Shown here piece by piece: positions 12,601-22,821 of a DNA stretch of 64,000 nt. The notes below the pieces were generated by a model, which ran no database searches, was not told the DNA's origin, and saw only the letters and a list, made by a program, of their open reading frames with translations. The stretch covers positions 19,096,001 through 19,160,000 of the forward strand of contig NC_016133.3 of assembly GCF_000005505.3 (NCBI RefSeq), in the 5' to 3' direction. The translations under genes were made by a program, and so were the position numbers. The stretch comes from Brachypodium distachyon (lineage: Eukaryota; Streptophyta; Magnoliopsida; Poales; Poaceae). Every line of letters starts with the position of its first letter. Position 1 is the stretch's first letter.

Positions 12601-15600
12601 GGCCAGCTCACCATCGCCGAGGAAGAAGCCCTGCGCCGCCAGTCTGAGGCTGGCCGCAATTGTGGAGCCCGCAAGTAGGGGAGTTGGGCCGGCCTCAGCG
12701 CCCGCCGGGGAGGGGTGCTTGACCGCCGCTACAGCTACAATGCCGCCAGGGAGGGGATCTCGAGCGGCGTCCACCCCTTGCCGGCGAGGGATTGGCTCCG
12801 CCCTCCTCTTCTTCCTCCTTCGATTCGTCGATGGAGATAGTCAGGAAGGTGGAGACGGATGCGGCGGAGGCGGAGGAAGCTGCGGAGGCAGGGTTTGACC
12901 CTGAGAACATCGCGAGCGTGAAGGAGGCATTGAAGCACTTCATCACGGAAGACGACGCGCGCCGGCTCGCCACGGAGGAGAGGATGCTCACGACAGCCTA
13001 TGACCTCTCCAACGCGGCTCCCGCGCCTCCGGTGACGGCAGCTCCCCCGGTCATCGTTCGAAACGTCCTTTCGGACGATGAGTAAGCAAGCATTCCGGCG
13101 AAGGAACCAGAAGCTGGCGGGGGCGACGAGGAGCATTCTGTTTTTGGGTGTTTGCTCCTCTAATTTAGCTAATTTTTGGTAAATGTCAAACTAGTAGATG
13201 TAGTAGAACTTAAGTATGTGGACGAATGACGAATAACAATGGATCTGCGATGTGAATCGCAAAGAATCAGCCCCTATTTACATGAATTTCGCACGAAGTT
13301 TGAAATCTCTTTTATTCGATTTCGGTTTTCAGCATCTGTTCTGCCGGAACAGAGCCGGTACCGAATTATCGAATTCGGTTGGTTGGGAGCCGGGAAGCCA
13401 CGCTTACGTGGGCACGCCGCTGGATAAGGCCACTCGCGCGTAATTAAATTACTTCCTCCGTCCAACAAAAGATGTCTTAAATTTGTCAAAATTTAAATGT
13501 ACGTAGAATAGTATATAATATAGTTGGATTCATCGTACATCTCTTTTCTCGACGGAGGGAGTACCACCGATTTTTACCTCACCGCGGACCCGCCGCCCTC
13601 TCCGGGCCGCCTGCTACAGTGCTACGGCCTCTACCTCCACCGCCGCGGTGCTCTCCCGCGCCGACCCGCTCTCCCAGGACGAAATCCCCAACCAAATCCA
13701 GTCGTCGCAATCGCCCGTGGCGGGGCGGAATTCCTGTGTCTCCGTCCGGCGTCCCGTCCCCAACTCGGAATGACTCGTTGCGGTTGCGGTTCCTCCTCTT
13801 CTTCCCGATTCCCGCAATCCAACCTGCCACCTGTTTGGACTCTGGTCTGGACTCGCTACCGCTACGTTCTAGCTTCCGCCGTCGGCCGTGAATGCAGAGG
13901 AGGAGGATCTCGGCCTCTCTGTTGCTGGCTACAAATTTTCGGTCTTTGTTCTCCTCGCCTCTCTGTTGCTGGCTTTTCTCGCCGTGCTCCGGCCGCTCTG
14001 CTCCTCCTGGATGGCTGGATACTTGCGGCGGCGGCGGAGACTTTGGCATAAAATGGTTTCCTTGATCTGCGTCTGCCTCCTCCAGCTGCTTCTGCTGGAT
14101 TGTTAAATTGCATGTATTTAGAATTAACGCATTGGCGCAAATTGCGTTCCTTGAATCTAAAATAATAATTTAGATTCATTTCCTCGCTTGTATTTAAAAT
14201 TGTTAATTGTTACAGTAAAGACATAATAATAATCTCACCCTGTTGTCATCTCATGCTTGCAGGCGGTTCTGAGCTTTATCTATTTGGGTATCGGAACAGC
14301 AGTAGCCTCATTTCTTCGTATGCATGCTCACACTGTGACAACTTTTTATATGTTTTGCTCCTAGTTACTCCTAATATGATTGCTACCTTAGCAAACTAAT
14401 GAGCTTATCTTGCGAAAACGGAGAACACAGTTAATGCACACACTATTCTTCCAAAAAAAGACAGTTACTACAAACTCGAAGTTGTGTTTGCAAATTCTTT
14501 TTTTAGAAAGTGGTTCCTAAATTTCTTGTTCAAAGAGTTTATCAAAACAGTTGAATATGAGAGAAACAATGTCCACATTTGTTATATTTCAACAGTTGAA
14601 TATGAGAGAAACAATGAGGAAAAAAACATGTGAAAAGTTTAGCAGTAATCGTGGCACCATAAATGTTTTTACGTAATTAAACTGACAAAAAAGTGAAACA
14701 TAACCACCCATGTTTAATTCAAATATAGTGCACATTTCAATATTAAATAATTGCTAAGACAACGTGTTGTCTCTGCAGAGGTGTCATGCTGGACAATTAC
14801 TGGTGAAAGACAGGCAACACGGATTCGATCTCTTTACCTCAAATCTGTCCTGAGACAGGATATATCATTCTTTGACGTAGAAATGACAACTGGAAAGATT
14901 ATATCAAGAATGTCAGAGGACACTGTGATACTTCAGGATGCTATTGGTGAGAAGGAAAGTACTTAATTCTTCCATGTCAATAAAAGAACAGACAAGTGTG
15001 TTCATTATATTCTAGCTCATATAAAATCTGACATAGTTTGAGTACTCTGATATTGTTCAGGTCGGTAAATGTGTACAACTTGTGGCTACCTTCGTCGGTG
15101 GTTTCATTGTAGCTTTTTACAAAGGATGGTTTCTATCTGTAGTCATGTTGGGATGCATACCTGTAGTTGTACTTGCTGTAGGAGCAATGTCAAAAGTGTT
15201 ATCCAAAATCTCTAACAAAGGTCAAACATCATACAGTGATGCAGGGAACGTTGTCGAACAGACAGTTGGAGCTATAAAAACAGTAAGTTCAGTCTGCACA
15301 GCAACTTAAATAAGGGCTAGTATAAAAGTTCCTACAGAAAAGGTAGGTTCTGATTTCTGAGTACTCACTACTAAATATCTTTGTGATTACATCTGGAAAA
15401 TAGGTTGTTTCTTTCAACGGGGAGAAGAAGGCTATTGCAGCTTACACGAAACTCATACACAGAGCATACAAGACATCTGTTCAGGAAGGACTTGCCATCG
15501 GCTTTGGCATGGGTTCGGTTTTCTTCATGGTTTTCTCAACTTATGGTTTAGCCATATGGTACGGTGGAAAGTTGATACTTACCAAAGGATACACAGGAGG

Positions 15601-18600
15601 AAAGGTCCTCAGTATCTTATTTGCTATGATGACTGGGGCAAAGTGAGTTCTTTACCTCAAAGTAGAATCCATATCAGAATCGATGATGCTTTATGTCGCA
15701 CCATTGGTAGTGATACTAACAATTGTCTGTTGCAGGTCTTTAGGTAATGCAATCCCATGTATGACATCCTTCATAGAAGGAAAATCTGCAGCTCAAAGAT
15801 TGTTCGCAACAATTAAGAGGAAGCCAGAGATTGATCCTGATGACAAGACTGGTAAACAGTTAGAACACATCAGCGGTGATGTTGAGCTGAAGGATGTGTA
15901 TTTCAGCTACCCAGCCAGGCCTCAGCAACTGATATTTCATAGATTCTCATTGCATGTTTGTAGTGGAACTACAATGGCTATAGTTGGGGAAAGTGGAAGT
16001 GGTAAGTCAACCGTGATTAGTCTTGTAGAGAGATTCTATGACCCACAGGCTGGTGAGATTTTGATTGATGGGATCAATATCAAGAGTTTACGGCTTGATT
16101 CAATAAGAGGGAAAATTGGTCTTGTTAGCCAAGAGCCCTTGCTCTTTATGACCTCAATTAGAGATAATATAACATATGGCAAAGAAGATGCAACAAGTGA
16201 AGAGATCAAGAGAGCCGCGGAGCTTGCCAACGCAGGGGATTTCATTGATAAGTTGCCCAATGTGTGTGATAAGTTCATCAATTTAACTTGTCTAAATCCA
16301 AGTTCTTCCTTTTGAGATGAGTTCTAACAGTTACTTGTCTCGTACTAGGGTTATGACACAATGGTTGGCCAACGCGGTGCTCAGCTTTCAGGGGGACAAA
16401 AGCAAAGGATTGCAATTGCACGCGCTATCATTAAGAACCCCAAAATATTTTTGTTAGATGAGGCTACTAGCGCATTGGATGTGGAGTCAGAGAGGATAGT
16501 TCAAGAGGGACTGAATAGGATTATGGTTGACAGAACTATGATTGTGGTTGCACATCGTCTAACTACTGTGAGAAATGCCCATTGCATATCAGTTGTTCAA
16601 CAAGGAAAGATAGTTGAGCAAGGTCAAGATTCCATTCCCATGGCTCACTTCTTATCAATCACCTATTTGTCATATTTTAACTACACTCATCAATTTCTTA
16701 CCTTGATGTACTCTTTAACAGGTCACCATGATGAATTAGTACTAAACCCAAATGGGGCTTACTTTCAACTTATTCAGCTTCAAGGAATCTCAGAAGAAGA
16801 AGAGCAGAAAGTAGATCGTCGAATGCCTGATACAAGGTCTAATAATACACACCTGTCATTTAGGCTGTCTATTAGTAGAGATTCTGCAGGGAATAGTAGT
16901 CAGGATTCCTTAACCCTCCCACTCGGGCAGCCTGGCACAGTTGAGTTTTCCGAAGACAATGATACATGCGGGGAGAATCAGAAAGAGCATGATGATGATT
17001 GTGAAGTCCCAAAGAAAGGTCCTATGGGAAGGCTAGCGCTTCTTAACAAACCAGAGGTACCTATGATTCTGCTAGGATCCATTGCTGCAGGAGTTCATGG
17101 AGTGCTTTTCCCAATGTTTAGTGTAATGCTTTCCAGTGCGGTTAAAACTTTCTACGAGCCACCAGATAAACTCAAAAAGGATTCTAGCTTTTTGGGTCTG
17201 ATGTGTGTTGTGCTGGGTATCATTTCGATAATCTTGATACCAGCAGAGTTCTTCTTGTTTGGAATTGCCGGAGGGAAGCTTATAGAGCGCATCCGTGGTT
17301 TGTCATTTCAAAGCATTGTGCACCAAGAAATGGCATGGTTTGATGATCCTAAAAATTCCAGGTTACTTACGATTTTTTTCTCTTGGTTTCTACATTCTCT
17401 AGATTCCATGGCTTTACTTTCATGTACTAATTGCCAAATTATGTATTACAGTGGAGCACTTGGTGCAAGACTGTCAGTTGATGCATTGAATGTCCGTCGT
17501 TTAGTGGGAGATAACTTGGGCTTGACTATTCAGGTTATATCAACACTTCTAGCAGGATTTATCATTGCTATTATAGCTGACTGGCAGCTCTCTTTGATCA
17601 TCATGTGTGTGATTCCACTAGTGGGTCTCCAGAGTTATGCCCAAGTGAAGTTCTTGAAGGGTTTCAGCCAAGATGCTAAGGTAATCCACGAATATATGCA
17701 GCTAGGCATTTCTTCTAGTGGTATGACGTTCTTAAAATGATTCCCAAAAACTAAATATTACTACACTGTATTTCCATCAGACCTGTTCCTCTGGACATAA
17801 GTAGGGTCCCTGAAGTGCAAATTTGACCATTTTCACTATGATATAGTTAAAAATCCCAGCAAAAATAATTATAATTTGCAATGACAAATCTAGCATGTGA
17901 TTTAATTAAAATAGATTTAAATATAGAGAAAAATACTTTTTTTGTCCCTCAACTTGTCGGAAAGTTCATTTCTCGTCCCTCAAAAACAATTCGAACTTTT
18001 TTCATCCCTCAACTTTCAAAACCGGACACTTTTACTCCTTAAGGCTATCCGAAGCGGTTTGTCTAGCCACGTGTCCGGTTTGCACTTAATTCCGTGACCG
18101 CCGAGGCTGTTGAAATTGGCCGTCGTCGTGCTCTGGATCTCGTCCAGGCACTGGTTGTACTCCATCTGCATCATCCATATCTTGATTGGAAAAAAAAATA
18201 ATGAAAAAACTATGCGAAAACCAGACACGTGGGATAGGAAAACCACTTTGGATGGACTGAGGGACTAAAAGTGTCCGGTTTTGAAAATTGAGGAACGAAA
18301 ATAGTACGAAATTTTTTTGAGGGCCGAAAAACGAACTTTTCGACAAGTTGAGGGACGAAAAAAGTACTTTTCTCTTAAATATATGGGTGGCAAGAGTGTC
18401 GAGTTTTTTACTCTGTTTATCCTAAAACGACACACCAGAGCGAGCAGTAATGTTGTCTGGAATCTGGATGTTGTTAGTTTCTTAGTGAGTATCAAACTAG
18501 AACTACCTAACCCCTGCTTCACATCTCACATATGTCGTCATGCTCATCCGTGTCCCCCCATGCCTGGATCATTCCTCCATGTTCGTGCTTGCCCTTGGCC

Positions 18601-20722
18601 TGCAACATTACAGCGTGTCCTCGGTGACTCATTTCCGCCACGCCACGGCGTCCACGCCATGCCTCTTTGGGACCCATGCCATGTTCCATTTCATTTGAGA
18701 AAGTAAGGAGCTGGTCAACTTAGTTTTCTAAGGGGACTGGGGGAGCTTCGGTGTGTTTCCATTAGTTAGCGTATTAATTTGTTTTTTTAGATTTTTAGTA
18801 GTGTGTGTGATTGTGAGCCCATAACACCATTGTACTCACTGCCTCTGCTCCTGGTCGTTACTTCAGCAAGTGGACGAGCGGGAGATTTTTATGGAGGCAT
18901 GTACAAAAGTGGAGCAGGTGGTTTAGGAGATGTTTACCCACAGTGGGTGGCAGTCTGATTTACACCATGGGGTGCTAGTTGAGTGTTCAGCTTGTTATAA
19001 AACGATGTTTATGGGTGTTGTTTTGCGTCAGATCATTTTGGTTGTGTGCATTTTGTTATGAAGAGACCGAGTGTGAACTTTGTGTTGATGCATTGGCTTG
19101 ATGCAACGTTACGGTTCAATAAAGCTCCGATAATAAAAAAGAACCCCTAATAGTATATAATAGTAGAGATGTAACATTGTTTTGTTCTACGAAGTTTAAA
19201 AAGTGCAGTCAAATATTATAATTTCATAAGAATAGGAAGAATCGTCGTTTACTTTAGATAATTATTTTTCCTTTTTGAAAGCTTGTTAAGTTTGTGATGT
19301 CGGGTTGCTGATTTTCCAGATGATGTATGACGATGCAAGTCAACTGGCCATAGATGCAATTAGTAGTATTAGGACTATAGCTTCTTTCTGTTGTGAGAAA
19401 AGAATTACAAGAATATATGATCTCAAATGCGAAGCCTCAATGAATCAAGGAGTCAGAACTGGAATAGTTGGAGGAATTGGATATGGTTTCTCATTCATGA
19501 TGCTGTACCTTGCATACAGTCTTTGTTCCTATGTTGGAGCACAATTTGTGCGCCATGGAAAATCAAGTTTTGACGACGTTTTCCGGGTATGTAAAGAATT
19601 ACTTCAGTAGGATCATTTCTTCTTAAGTCTTTCAATTCTTCGTAAGAAATTTTTTAGTCTTAATCTCTGCATCCTTAACCACAGTTAGTACTTTCAAGAT
19701 CTGATTTCGCATACTAATAATAAGTCAAACCTTGCAGGTTTTCTTTGCACTGGTTATGGCAACTATTGGAGTATCTCAATCTAGCGCAAGGGCCACCGAT
19801 TCATCAAAAGCAAAGGATTCAGCTATATCCGTTTTTGCTTTGCTTGACAGAAAGTCCGAAATCGACTCAAGCAGCAAGGAGGGTATTACATTGGATGTGG
19901 TCAAGGGCGACATTGATTTCCTACATGTCAGTTTCAAGTACCCAACTCGTCCAGATATTCAAATCTTCACTGACTTTACCATGCACATACCCTCTGGCAA
20001 GGTCAGCTTACTTTTCCTATCCTAGTCACATACGTAGTACAGTGATTTACTTAGCAGCTTGCTTTCCTTATGATCTTCTGTAGACTGTTGCACTTGTTGG
20101 AGGGAGTGGTAGTGGCAAGTCAACAATAATCGCACTGCTGGAGCGATTCTACGATCCTAATTCAGGTACCATCTCACTGGATGGTGTGGAAATAAAGAGC
20201 TTAAACATTACTTGGTTGAGAGACCAGATGGGACTGGTGAGCCAAGAGCCTGTACTCTTCAATGACACAATCCATGCGAATATATGCTATGGTAAGAATA
20301 TGGAAGTCACCGAGGAGGAGCTTATTGCGGCCTCAAGGGCATCGAATGCACATGAGTTCATATCGAGCCTTCCACAAGGATATGCTACCTCTGTTGGGGA
20401 GAGGGGGATACAGCTATCTGGTGGCCAGAAGCAGCGGGTGGCAATTGCAAGGGCTATACTCAAAGATCCTAAGATGCTACTACTTGATGAGGCGACTAGT
20501 GCCTTGGACGTTGAGTCGGAACGCATTGTTCAAGATGCCTTAGATCATGTGATGGTTGGCAGGACCACGGTTGTTGTGGCGCACCGCCTCTCGACAATCA
20601 AAGCTGCTGACATGATTGTTGTTCTCAAGGATGGTGCAGTAGTGGAGAAAGGAAGACATGAGGCGCTGATGAACATCCAAGGTGGAGTGTATGCTTCACT
20701 AGTAGAACATCACTTAGTGTGA
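6650..20722 (+). CDS. ABC transporter, B family (full-size P-glycoprotein/MDR type)
   Basis: Twelve exons: 6650-6880, 14263-14317, 14779-14954, 15061-15282, 15404-15642, 15736-16261, 16349-16622, 16722-17361, 17452-17680, 19320-19586, 19738-20001 and 20084-20722. Phases match at every junction and give 1253 residues, the normal size for plant ABCB4/11/21-like exporters. Layout is TMD1-NBD1-TMD2-NBD2. NBD1 has Walker [10 protein letters not shown] (about 392-400), signature LSGGQ (about 496), Walker B IFLLDEA (about 516) and the H-loop in VVAHRL. NBD2 has GGSGSGKST (about 1047), LSGGQ (about 1152), LLLDEA (about 1173) and VVAHRL. All ATPase motifs are intact. The family exports hydrophobic substrates, auxin or xenobiotics, mainly at the plasma membrane; the substrate here is unknown. 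One defect is visible: intron 3 starts GA instead of GT (14955), and nearby GT donors lead to early stops, so the allele may be impaired or spliced non-canonically. Intron 1 is 7.4 kb and full of repeats. Confidence 0.93.
6881..7499. other. Start of ABCB intron 1, no other feature seen
   Basis: This is AT-rich intron sequence following the donor at 6881. No gene or clear repeat boundary was identified. Short open frames in it have no family resemblance. Confidence 0.5.
7500..8450 (-). mobile_element. GC-rich retroposon-like repeat, antisense, in ABCB intron 1
   Basis: Read on the minus strand, the segment begins GC-rich near 8450 and ends near 7500 with a word resembling gtgtgcatcattctg, a 3' end often seen in plant LINE-type retroposons. 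A related 3' end, with the shared words cctccggatt and ttaggcggtg-like sequence, lies on the plus strand at about 43910-44130, so the two are copies of one family. Open frames in the GC-rich part (for example 7632-8288) overlap on both strands, vary by frame and carry no domain, so they are treated as compositional. Confidence 0.5.
8481..8721. mobile_element. Stowaway-type MITE (241 bp)
   Basis: Left end CTCCCTCCATTTCACAAAGA and right end TCTTTGTGAAATGGAGGCCG plus GGAG are inverted repeats, flanked by TA (8479-8480 and 8722-8723). A central pair of words (gaactttgacc and ggtcaaagt) is also complementary. It differs from the CCAACAAAAG family elsewhere in the window; a degraded relative lies near 58640-58870. 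Confidence 0.85.
9040..9490. other. GC-rich segment in ABCB intron 1, left part
   Basis: This block has a (TC)n tract at 9133-9149 and then strongly G-rich, GCG-repeat-like sequence. The overlapping open frames on both strands are alanine-, glycine- or arginine-rich and look compositional. The GC-rich texture resumes at 10386 after the putative solo LTR, so the LTR seems to have interrupted a pre-existing GC-rich element. An inverted word GTGGGGCACGTGCCCCAC lies at 9051-9068. Confidence 0.45.
9497..10385 (+). mobile_element. Putative Gypsy-type solo LTR (about 890 bp)
   Basis: The segment begins TGTCAGCGTTTGGC and ends CACACGCGACA, with a TATA box (TATAAAAGG, from about 10004) followed by transcript-like sequence including GGGTGGCCCGAACCTGGG near 10250, a phrase typical of grass Gypsy LTRs. 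No internal retroelement sequence follows, so it would be a solo LTR. GCGGC directly follows the right end (10386-10390) and also occurs at 9485-9489, seven bases before the left TG, so a 5-bp target duplication is possible but imperfectly placed. Both ends are uncertain by some bases. Confidence 0.6.
10386..10940. other. GC-rich segment in ABCB intron 1, right part
   Basis: This is GC-rich, repeat-like sequence to about 10720 and then AT-rich sequence. It appears continuous with 9040-9490 across the putative solo LTR. No conserved protein was recognised. Confidence 0.4.
10940..11960. repeat. Degenerate interspersed repeat with TTGCCATG core
   Basis: The words TTGCCATG, TTGTCATG and TTGACATG recur roughly every 15-40 bp, often inside a larger unit resembling ttgccatgttgtctggtc or ataattgccatgatgttggg. 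The unit length is irregular, so this is an old, decayed minisatellite or repeat-expanded transposon segment. A MITE (11728-11941) interrupts it and the repeat resumes after the insertion. Confidence 0.75.
11728..11941. mobile_element. Stowaway-type MITE (about 214 bp)
   Basis: Left end CTTCCTCCATCCCATAATAT and the right end containing ATTATGGGACGGAAAG are inverted repeats, with TA on either side (11726-11727 and 11942-11943). The next word, gaggcacgcacg, is shared with the MITE at 33872-34079, so the two belong to one family. The right end is slightly degraded. Confidence 0.82.
12190..13140 (+). pseudogene. GC-rich gene-fragment-like segment in ABCB intron 1
   Basis: This block has coding-like texture on the plus strand in shifting frames. 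Around 12595-12680 one frame reads [19 protein letters not shown] before a stop. The frame from 12831 to 13085 reads [20 protein letters not shown] and continues with the acidic stretch [20 protein letters not shown] to a stop after VLSDDE. I do not recognise the protein. The frames are broken and the block sits inside an intron, so a captured or decayed gene fragment is more likely than a working gene. Flanking sequence on both sides carries related words (gaattcggtt near 12336 and 13372), which may be the ends of a carrier element. Confidence 0.4.
13452..13561. mobile_element. Short Stowaway-type MITE (110 bp)
   Basis: Ends read CTTCCTCCGTCCAACAAAAG and CTCGACGGAGGGAG, with TA on each side (13450-13451 and 13562-13563). 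The left half matches the 122-125 bp family found at 684, 22035, 30731 and 40423, while the right half is diverged. Confidence 0.75.
13562..14262. other. End of ABCB intron 1, GC-rich block then AT-rich sequence
   Basis: 13570-14090 is GC-rich and open in several frames on both strands, with a 16-bp word (cctctctgttgctggc) present twice near 13910 and 13960. It has the look of a captured 5' exon or UTR, but no protein family is recognisable. The last part runs into the exon-2 acceptor at 14262. Confidence 0.4.
17681..19319. other. ABCB intron 9
   Basis: Besides the Mutator-type MITE at 17926-18374, listed separately, the intron is AT-rich with no recognisable gene. Sequence at 18400-19140 is unique-looking and ends with ttcaataaagctccgataataaaaaa, an A-rich tail that hints at an old retroposed copy. 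Confidence 0.45.
17926..18374. mobile_element. Mutator-type MITE (449 bp) with 9-bp target duplication
   Basis: Ends read GAGAAAAATACTTTTTTTGT and the complementary AAAAAAGTACTTTTCTC; the next inner words (ccctcaacttgtcgg and ccgacaagttgaggg-like) also pair. The perfect 9-bp direct repeat TTAAATATA flanks it (17917-17925 and 18375-18383). The centre, about 18090-18190, is not self-complementary and has a coding-like antisense frame ([20 protein letters not shown]), so it may hold a captured exon fragment. It lies wholly within ABCB intron 9. Confidence 0.9.
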
Positions 20723-22034
20723 TGTGATCATTTGTTGTTGTAGTTGTAGAACTGTAATCTTTCGATCATAATGAACGGCTTTGTGCTTCTGCTTTTCGAT
20801 TTTGAATTTCCCAAATTTATGTGTAAATGGGTGTAGCTTTTCTACCGTGCCTAATAGGCTAATACATATATAATATAAATATTTAAGCTAGAAGCTGCAA
20901 TAGAAACTAAAGCTGCACTATTTCCTTTCAACGGGCGCACACTTCAATCAGTGAGTATGGTCCAAGCAGAGAGTGCATGAATGTATCTCATGATATCCCA
21001 TATATAGTCAGCTGCATGCAAACTAGAGATGCTATTACGTGCATTTGTTTTCCAAATTGAACAATTCAAAAAGGAAAAACTTTCAAATCGGTGTCAGAAT
21101 TTTGATTTGCTTTCGCTGTCGGTTTTTTTTAAAACCAACTTTTATTTCGACAACTCTTGAACTTTTGGTCCACTGCATGACTGCATCCAATTCTGACTTC
21201 TCTGATGGACTCTTTGACTGCATTATAGGCATTTTCACTCGCGTGATGGTATATTTGCCTTCTTTACTCGAACTTTCTATCCATTGCAGCATCCAAAACA
21301 ACTTTGGCTCATTCGCTAGCAACTTTGCATATATTTTTTCAGCAGCAAAGATACATATCATCAAGCATACATTTACACATAGATCATGTCAACACCATAT
21401 TTACTTTGCATTTCTTTTCGAAAACGGAAGTTATATTAATCTCACGGAATATCGATCTGTACAAGACAGAGTATCAACTCCTCAGCCTGTATATGCAAGA
21501 CGCGCACATCCGTAAAGTACCAAAATGCAACGATTGGAACCAGAACTCTAAACCGATCCAATTCGTAGAATAGATTGTCTCCAAGTTGGGTAAGAAAAGG
21601 TCTCTAACCACTCAGTCCAATTTGTAAGTTGCATGTCATCAAACACAGCTCTCGGTCAACTGCTTTTGAGAAGTGTAGACCAAGTGACCAACTACATTAA
21701 GTGTTACAATATTTCTGCATAGCCAAATTGCCCAATATAAAATTGTTCCCCTAGTCATAAGAAACATGCTCAAGCTGACCAAAAACCTAACATATGAGGT
21801 ACATTAGGAAAGGGATAAATTATATATTATAACCTACTTCAACCATTGACTACACGGCACGAGACATGGCATAAAAAAAAAAGGTAAACTATAGTCTCAC
21901 AAAAACATCAGTTAGCACTACCATGCCTATTCTGAAGTACCGAGGGAAACTCCACAGTAGCACAAACAAAGAGCTCTGAGTGTTGTATGGTGGAGTTCTT
22001 AGCCTTGGCAAAACAAGAGCTCAGATGTGAAATA
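20723..22034. other. 3' flank of the ABCB gene, intergenic
   Basis: The first 150 bp should be the ABCB 3' UTR. The rest is AT-rich with no recognisable gene; an open frame on the minus strand (21083-21364) and others on the plus strand have no family resemblance. Confidence 0.5.
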
Positions 22035-22159
22035 CTTCCTCTGTCCCAACAAAGGATGTCTCAATTTTGACTAAATTTGAATGCATCTATACACCAAGTC
22101 ATGTGTAGATATATTCAAATTTTAACAAACTTGAGACATCTTTTGTTGGACGGAGGGAG
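22035..22159. mobile_element. Stowaway-type MITE (125 bp)
   Basis: Ends CTTCCTCTGTCCCAACAAAG and CTTTTGTTGGACGGAGGGAG-like are inverted repeats, flanked by TA (22033-22034 and 22160-22161). It belongs to the CCAACAAAGGATGTCTCAA family. It adjoins a LINE fragment on its right. Confidence 0.88.
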
Positions 22160-22161
22160 TA

Positions 22162-22470
22162 TAATTTTTTTAACCCAATAATTGCTCGAACATACACAAC
22201 AAGGGCTTAAGGTTTTGAGCTTTATCTAAATCATGGTCCATAAAAAGGATCACATTGTCCGCATATTGCAGAATAGACAAGCCACCATCTACTAGATGTG
22301 GCAGTACTCCTCCGCCAATTAGACCATCAACTAACTCTTTCAAGCATAGCCACAATGTTGATCTTTCCGAGTTTGAATTAAATGTCCAACGTTGCCCCCC
22401 CCACCCCCCCCCACCCCCCCCCCACACCCCCAATCCATTTCCCAAATCCACGAATTCCACTGTGCACAAA
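22162..22470 (-). mobile_element. LINE reverse-transcriptase fragment
   Basis: On the minus strand the sequence reads LVDGGLSILQYADNVILFMD followed by HDLDKAQNLKPLLCMFEQL, the catalytic RT motif of plant LINEs with YADD changed to YADN. Only about 100 residues remain, and a C-rich simple tract (22396-22432) is embedded at the 5' side. It is a short decayed fragment, separate from the relic at 3.7-5.5 kb. Confidence 0.8.
22396..22432. repeat. Poly-C low-complexity tract
   Basis: A run of C interrupted by single A bases, about 37 bp, inside the LINE fragment. Such G4-capable tracts are prone to replication slippage and assembly error. Confidence 0.9.
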
Positions 22471-22821
22471 TCACGGCTTGACGATATGTATCACAAACAA
22501 TTAATATCACAAGTGTGCTATAGTCCTGCCTTCAAAAAGAAAGTGTGATATAGTCCTAATGCATTGCAAACACGTGCTTCCAAGACATGGACTTGAACTT
22601 TCCTGTACTTTTAACATTTCCGAGTCTCCCGTGTGATCATCTATTCTTATGTATCCACGCCACATTGCATTTCCTATCATGATCAGAATCTACAGAGAAT
22701 TTACGCAATTATTGTGGCACCGTGCGGCTACAAGACCCAGGCGGATCCGTATACAGAAATGCTAATGTACAGGCATTTCTAGGGGAACAAGCAGTCTTGT
22801 CGTGAAGTATCTATACAGCTT

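Noticed and set aside
13524..14106. 175-codon plus-strand frame and others in the GC-rich end of ABCB intron 1
   Set aside because: It begins inside the right end of a MITE, frames overlap on both strands and no domain is recognisable; noted as a GC-rich block only.
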